Shown: positions 37,101 through 45,000 of the stretch, piece after piece
Position numbering within the stretch: the stretch's first letter is position 1
Layout of the letters: each line of letters begins with the position of its first letter
Origin: Eremophila alpestris peregrina
Lineage: Eukaryota > Chordata > Aves > Passeriformes > Alaudidae
Direction of reading: 5' to 3'
DNA length: 64,000 nt
Assembly: GCA_009792885.1 (NCBI GenBank)
Contig: WMCF01000030.1
Span: 4,132,891 to 4,196,890, forward strand
Position numbers and translations under genes: made by a program
Notes under the pieces: model-generated
What the model was told of the DNA's origin: nothing
What the model saw: the letters and a program-made list of their open reading frames with translations, nothing else
The model's database searches: none

Positions 37101-40100
37101 ACAGCTTGAAACTCTAGCAGTCACACTTAAGATACGTTTTCTATTAGATTTTTGTATGTTGCAAACAGTACAAGTCTGAAATCTAATCTGGTGTTTTATT
37201 TTTTCTCTCTTAATCAGTACATTGTAAATTGACCATAAAGATTTTAAAGATGACTGAGATTTTAAAAAAAAAGTATTCTCAGTACTGTTCTCACTGCATT
37301 TAAGCACTTCAGAAACACTGCTCCGAAACAAGCAGTCATAGATGCTACAAGGAAGCATTTAGATTAACTTTTGTCTGACTCCACAAGTAAGTGGAGTCAG
37401 CCTCATGTTTGTTAAGCAGGGTCTGCAGACAGCTCAGATGGGCACAGTGAGGCACAGTCTGTGCTGAGGACCAGGACAGCAGCTGTGGTTCGTGAGCACA
37501 GCTTCAGGTGAGAGCTGCACAAGGCTTCCCAGTGATGGCACAGGCACACCTTGCCATTCTTTGGCACACCTAGGAGTCCTGTGGGGGCTCCTCTCACCCC
37601 CATTTCAAAATGGCCTTTTTGCTTTCCTGCCTCAGGCACTTCTGAGCTGGCCAAACCTACTGATCTGAAGAACTGAAATTTCCATGATTTATTCATCTGT
37701 GTTTTGTTGCAAAAGGCAAACTCTCAGCTCAGATGCACACATTCAGCTGAGTGAATTCTGCCTTTAATAAGTGACTCACCCTTTGTCCTGGGTAGCCCAT
37801 TACCCCTTCTTCACCTTTTTCGGGAGGAAAGAGAAGTACACCCTAGGAAAGATTGCATGTCAGTTCAATGACTCTTCATTATGTGCAAAAAAATTGCAAC
37901 ACTGTTTCATGGAAGCTAAACAGGAAGAAAGCATCATTGTAACACAAGGAGAATCTAATAATAGCTGCATGTGAACGAACTGTTGTCCTTAAAATTAAGT
38001 GCAACATGCTTGCTTCATTGCAATAGCAGGAGCAGGCCATTAGGGAGAAGACAGTGTCTCCCTCGTCAGTGTCTCCCTCCTATCATCTCCTTTATTTTTT
38101 CTGTGTCTACAGCTCTGAGGAAGAGCCAAAGTAATTATTCAGCTGTACAATCAGTTAGACAACTCAGCTTATGCCCAAACTGTAGCTTCAGAGAGCTATT
38201 TGGCAAACACGGGCATGCTGCTATCCATCCTACCATACAAAACAAAAGAAGGGGAGAAACACGTATCCCCTTTTGCTACATCAGCATATAATCTACAGTT
38301 TTTCCTGATGAGTAAAAAAAATCCTACATGTGTAAAATATGACCAGCAGCTGAAGAACTGGCTAGCAACCACACATGGAGAGCACCAGGGCTCACAATGC
38401 GACCTTCTCCCATAACCTTGTGGAGCTGCTGACCAGACCATCTGAGAAAATAAAGCTCTGCAAAATGCTCAGTGAGGCATCCCTGCTTGGTAAAGACTGT
38501 CTTTTAAACCCCTCTGGGAAGTCAAAAGGAACCACTCAATGGCAAAGCTATTTAGTCAGTCTAGAGGTTTTCTGTGAGCTATAACTAAACCAGTCAAGCT
38601 GGGTTGACATATTTACACAATACAGCAATATATGGGATTACTGCCCACTTACTCAACAGATCTAAAAAACCATGAGACTAAAAGTCTGTATGTGTTGGAC
38701 AGTAGGCTAAAAAGAATTAAAAAATATTTCATATATTCTTATTTAATGGAATATAGTGAAATTTTAAAACACAGATCAGAAGAGTAAGTAAAGAGATTTA
38801 TTAATAATTAAAAGTAAAATAAAGATGTGTGAAGGAAAGACTTATTTCAGTAATTCATTAAGAGAACAACTGATTGTGCTGTGGAGCTACTACACATCAA
38901 GTTGCTCAGTTTTCCTGAAGCATTAGGACTGGTGTCTCTGCTTATAACACATCTATATTGCTCCATATCTTTATTGCATCCCATCAGTGAAGAGTGCACA
39001 AGTATTAACTCCAGTATTATTATTTGACTTTGTCCTTCTCCACATGACTTACTGGAACTCCAGCTTCCCCTCTTGGTCCAGGGTCTCCTCTTTCACCCTA
39101 ATAATAAAGAAAAACTATTCATAGGTTTGGCATTCTCATTTACATTTCAATAACTCTTACACGACACAAAATGACTGATCAAGAGAAAAAGCACTACTCT
39201 TGTGCTGTTCTTTATTCACACACTTCTTGTAAGAAATGAACACTTTCATAAGAAGTTTTTAAAGTTGCTTCTTAAAGAAATATTTGATAATTTTTCTGAA
39301 AAGGTCTCTAGGAATGTGAATGCTCAGCTCTTTCCAGGCTTGTTCATGAGATGTCTGGGTGGTGGGTGCCTAAGTAATGCCTACGAATAAATGCACACTC
39401 TCCCACTTTCACCTACTGATTGTCTACGAATTATTTGATCAAGAACTCCTGTCAGGGTAAGATAAATCATAGCCTAAATTCCACTCTCTATATTGATGAC
39501 ATCTCTATTGAATATAACAGCTCTCCAGGTAAGTAGCTCACATGTAGGTGTCTCTGCTAAGTCATGAAAATCTCAGCATGTATGCTATTTAGGGCAGACT
39601 GCAGAGTGTTAAAGGTATTTTTAGATCTTCCAGTATGACAGCAATTTACTCATCTTACTGCAGAAACTGTATGAGCCACATAAACTTTCTAACTTCAAAT
39701 ATGGGACGAAAAATAACTGGTCTGGAGGTTGGTGTCTGACACAGAATATACACACAGAGGGTATGACTGCCTCTGCTCCCAGCAAGAAGCAACAGATGAG
39801 AATAAACTGCATCTTGCATGTGGGGATTTCTCCAATTCCTGTGAATAAGTCTTAACTCTAAATATATAAATATCTGCATCACATAGATAAGTTATCAAAA
39901 CAAACACAGTAATGGTTTCTCAGCAGGCACTTCTGCTTGTAAAATGAGATGTGAGTGATGGCCAGTAGTTGCATGCTTAAATAAAAAGAACAAGTTTGCC
40001 AAAGGCACCTCTAAACTTGAGAAATACTTTCTGAATTACTTTAGGTACCATGGTTTCAATAAATACTTTATGAGCCAAGTCTGTGAAAGTAGCAGATTTC

Positions 40101-42066
40101 TCTTTTGGTATATTAGTCCTTTAAGTTCTGTATGTTAAAGCACCTCTGTACAATATTTTAGTTTTGGTAGTGCAGAGCTCTTAGTTCTTGTTTATTTCAG
40201 AAAAATACCCTCTTAATTACCTTGTGTTTGTCAGAGGGGACACCCATCAGTTCTCTTGTAGGAAGCCCAGGTGGGCCTGGAGGACCTGGGGGACCCTGCA
40301 GGAAAAACAAGAAGGAACATTTACTGACAGCTCTAATACCTGGCCAAGCTGTTGATCAGCAGAGGCTCTAGGACACTGCCATCCAGGAGCAGCACAGATT
40401 TGCCCCTGCCCCCTGGGAGTATGGTTCTAAACCATATACAACCATACCAAATAAATTTATGGGAAGATAAATTAATTTTGTGCTGGGTTAACATACAGCA
40501 ATACTTGCTCTTGCCCTGTGTGTTTCCAGAACAACAGCAAAGATCATTGCACAGACATAAAGTAGCCTGGCTTTATAAATTTCAGAAGTGTTGCCTCTCT
40601 GTCAGTGGAAATGAGAGCACAGAGAGACCTAAACATGTTTGGGTTAGTTCAGCTATAATGGCCCTTATATAGAGATTATAATTATTTTCAGACATATACT
40701 TCATTTTTCTCTTATGATTATATAATGCAATTGCAAATGAAGAGAGTATTTAAAATATGTTCATTTATAAATAGCAGATAACATCCACCTGCCCTTTAGT
40801 AGTGATAATAATTAATTAGTTTTGCTTTACCTGTTCACCTTTTTCTCCATAGAAGCCAAGGCCCCTGTTACCCTGCAAAAACAATAGGTCAATGTTTACC
40901 AAGTGTACAACTCTAATCTAATCTAAAATTCAAATATGCTTAAAGGCCTTTTCAGCCTTACAAGTCTGTATGACACCACTGAAGAACTGCAATCAAAGAA
41001 TAGTCTAGGTTTACCTTGAAGATTTTTTATAGATTTAGAAGTAATTTTACAGACCTAAACTTTTAGAAAGACAATTCTATTTCAAATCTCATGCCAGTTC
41101 TTCTTTGAGTCATCCACTGAGTAATGTCATGAAAAGATCAAGCTTTTCTTCTGCAAGATTTTTAATAGCCTCAAATACTAAATAAAAACACCTAAATGGG
41201 CTGGAACAATGAACTCATATTTTTTTTCCCCATGGAGATAAAATTGAGTACTGTGAAGACTGCAAGGATTCTCAGTTCATGGGAAGCTACTGTAACTACA
41301 GTAGCAAATTAAATCTGGCTCTAGAACTGGTTTAATCTTTCCAGGGTAGGTGATCCCAGTGTAAGATTAACTTCCCATGGTATGCAGCCAAAACAGAAAG
41401 TCTTGTGCTACAGTCTTTCATGCAACCCATGGTTCCTTCTTTTACTGCCTTCAAGTAGGTCTTGGATAAACCTCAGCAACACAAAAGCAACATTAACCAC
41501 TCTGGCACAAGGACTTACTTGTGGTCCTGGGGGCCCTGGGGGTCCTGGTGGTCCCTGGGGAAGCACAAAAGGGGAGAGCAAGTTACCTGTTGCTTTCTAA
41601 TCAATTCCTGCAGGAGGTTAATTACTCTTTGTCTGAAACCTAAGTGTATACTTAATAGGGAGTGTATTCCTCAGCATCCCATGTGCTATTGTTACTATAT
41701 TAGCTGTATTTACTCTTCTGAAAAATACCTTCCTAAGTCACATTGTAATCTTTCTGAACAGAATGACAATTACCCAGCCTAGGTCTAATGAAAAGCCATT
41801 TTTCAAGTAATAAGAACTTGTGCTTTTGGATCCTGACTAAGCAACATTTTAAGTTCATACCTAAAGTTCAGCACATCTTAAGTGCTTCACTGGGTTTTGG
41901 TACTGCATTGGTCCATAAGGGAGCTGAACTACCACAGGCATCTCAGATTACCTATTTGGGATTGGACAGAATGAAATCAAAGGAAGAAGGTGGAAAAGGA
42001 AACTAAAACTGGAAATACATCTGCCAGAGGCTTACAAGAGGTCCAAAGTAAATTTTGACAAGTCAA

Positions 42067-42099
<33 letters not shown>

Positions 42100-45000
42100 C
42101 AAATGCTGTGAAGTTGTGTTACAGGAAAATTAAAGAAAATTAAATCTATTGAGTTTGAATATCAGCTTCTCACCCATAAAACTATTAACCATGGAAATAA
42201 GAAATGTAGAAATTGGATCTGGAGGGAACACAGAATTCTACTGCAACAGTTGACAACATCAATGATGTAAATGACAATTTTGGAAAAAAAATCACTGAAA
42301 AATAGTTTTAAAATAAAATTGCATTCTAAATTCCATTCAATATCCTGTGGGAAGTATAGAGAGCTAATACACATATCCTTTATGAGCAGAAAAGATAACA
42401 TATTCAAGTCATTACATTTCTGATAACTCAGTGTAGGGAGATGTTCCAAGAAGATTAAAAAAACACAATATGAATCAAAAGCCTCTGACAGCACAGGGCA
42501 AAAAATCCCTATACCTCTCTGTGCAATAGCCATTCCTCAGTGTTTCACTCACAGTGCTATTTAAAAGGTTTTATGTCCATTGACACTTTCTTGCTATTTC
42601 TAACCTAGGTTACAATCCAACATAATGGAACTTGCTGAGATAATTCTTCTGTTGGGTTAATTTTCTAGAGAACATAATTAAAATATACTTACTGGTCTTC
42701 CTCGCTGTCCTCTTGGACCAACAGGTCCTTGAATACCCAGTGTACCTGGAGGTCCCTTTAAATAAAAAAATCCACCAACCATCAATAAATGTTGTTCTGA
42801 TATTAGTTACTTTTGACACTTTATCACATCCACTGCAACATTACTTACTGGAAAACCAATGAACCCTGAATCCCCAGGATCTCCCTAAAAAAAACAAAAC
42901 AAAAGAAAAACAAAGAAGTTAACAATGCAATAAATTTTCTAGACAAAACTGAGTAAAATCTTTTTAACATTATTTTTTTTCTCATTCAAACAACTAATTA
43001 TAGCATGCAATGCTACTCAAACCCTTCCATACAGATGCATTCCATAGAGATTCTGAGATAACTGAATATGGGCCACACAGATTTCATACTTTATGGATAT
43101 GGTTCAGTTGCACGCAACAGAGTAGCAGGGTACAAAGTTGGCTAGTGAAGTTAGGGATCCAAGCTACAAGGCTTGGATCTATGAACTATACAACAAACCA
43201 GATGGATTTTTTTTTGTTGAAAAATCCTATCTAACCAGTGGCTTAATTAGGGCTATAACCTTAGCTGAAATGTCCAAGCTCATTTTTGTGAGTTGCATGG
43301 GAATTACTGAATCATTTTGATTCTCTTCTGAGTCACTAAAAGCATTTGGAACATACTGTTTTCAGTGACCACATATTTTAACTTCAGTACTTGCTGAAAT
43401 GTTTTTGGAAATTACTTCCAAAAATGTTCTAGCCCAAAGACCTTTCAACACACATAAATAATGTGTTACTCAGTCCAAACACCTTCAATCATTTTGAGTA
43501 GCATCTTAACTACCTAGTTAATTTGGGTTTAGTTAACAGAATAATTTGTGGAACCAAGTACTTTCTAAAATGAATACAGGTGTCAGAATCCATCCTTGGC
43601 CACAATATAGCTGAGCATTTCTTAAATATTACTTAATCACCCCTGATTACTAACAGTGCAGATCTGAAGATTTTCTAAAAGGAAGTTTCCATTAAAAACA
43701 CAGGCAACTTACAAATACATCAAGAGAAATACGTACTTTGCCAGCACTTACTGCTGGCACAAAACACACACTAACAACGTCAGCAGATCCCTTCTGTGCT
43801 GACTATAGCTCGGTTATAGCTTTAAAATCAGCCACAATTTATACTTTTCATATGTAATCCCTTATCTCCTTCTTATACCTTCAAATTATGCAAGATTATA
43901 TGTATATGAGAAAAAGCTGCAAGTGATTACAAAACAAGCTTTAAGGATTAGGCACAGTAAAAGCAGCCATTGGAACACTTGGGGTTTACTAAATAACTAA
44001 ATGAAATATTGAAGGTTATTTTACCCTAAGTCAATCAAACACTTGCATGAAAATTTTAGAGGAAAGGTGCTAACAGTGACCAGAATTAATTCCATGGACA
44101 AACCCATGGCAAAGAAAGGATTTTGCCATGCATGATACAAAGGTAGTCAATGAATAAAGAGAGAAATGCTTGACCTACATCATCTACAGTGCCTTTGCAA
44201 TCCACCTATATGCTGACATTCCTTGGAAATAACTGAGTTCAGATTTTTTCCCTTGGATACCATATAAACTTTGCTGCAACCAGGGAAAGCAGAAGCTGCC
44301 TTTCAAAGCTTCTCAAATCAAAGTGGGTCTCTTGGGATGTGCCCATCAAAGTGTGAGAACAATGTACTCCATCATGTGTCTGAAGATCTGTAGTGGGCAG
44401 GAACAGGGAGTTGCAGAGGTGCGTACCCGGTATCTGCTGATGATCTCTGGTGCCACTATGTACGGCTCCCCCTTCTGGCCCTTGGGCCCTTGGACTCCCT
44501 GGAGGTGACAAAAAAAACAAAACACAATGTAAGCTCTCACACCATCTATGTTAACAGCTAAGAGCGAAATGAAAAATATTTGTTGGTGTAAGTGTACATA
44601 AACATACTGCAGTTTAGAGGCAGAGACCATGCCTAGCTTTGGAAATTTATGGTTTAGAAAAAGAAAGTGTAAACCCTCACAGTGCATAAAATAATGAATT
44701 TTTAAATTCTGGGGAGAAACTCCCCATTACCAGGGAGTGGTATTATGGGGTAGCACCTCCTAGCCAGAACTGATGCTGCACTTCCCAGGGCTGACATGTG
44801 CCCATGTAAATCCAGGAGTCCCACCACTCACCTCAGCATGACCCTGTGTATCTCACCATGAAAAGCCAGTACTTTGGCCATGGGGCAGGGAAGAAAAGGA
44901 TACTTGCATCAGCAACTTTGACTATGATTTTATGGCTGTTGATTAAAGCTGTACAGGTTTTCCTGCAGTAATCTCTCTGCAAGACGTGTGTGACAAGTAT

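Larger units (their letters stand above)
34928..42692 (-). other. COL4A2 introns between E6 and E13
   Basis: Introns 34928-36963, 37009-37779, 37843-39052, 39098-40220, 40296-40830, 40873-41518 and 41555-42692. The last contains an A31 run. Elsewhere only AT-rich sequence and a 15-bp tandem duplication (about 38052-38081) are seen. Confidence 0.7.

Noticed and set aside
37540..37600. Gly-rich minus-strand reading ([17 protein letters not shown]) as a helix exon
   Set aside because: There is no AG directly before a Gly codon in the required phase, the donor GTGTGC is weak, and E11 and E12 already join without a gap relative to human.
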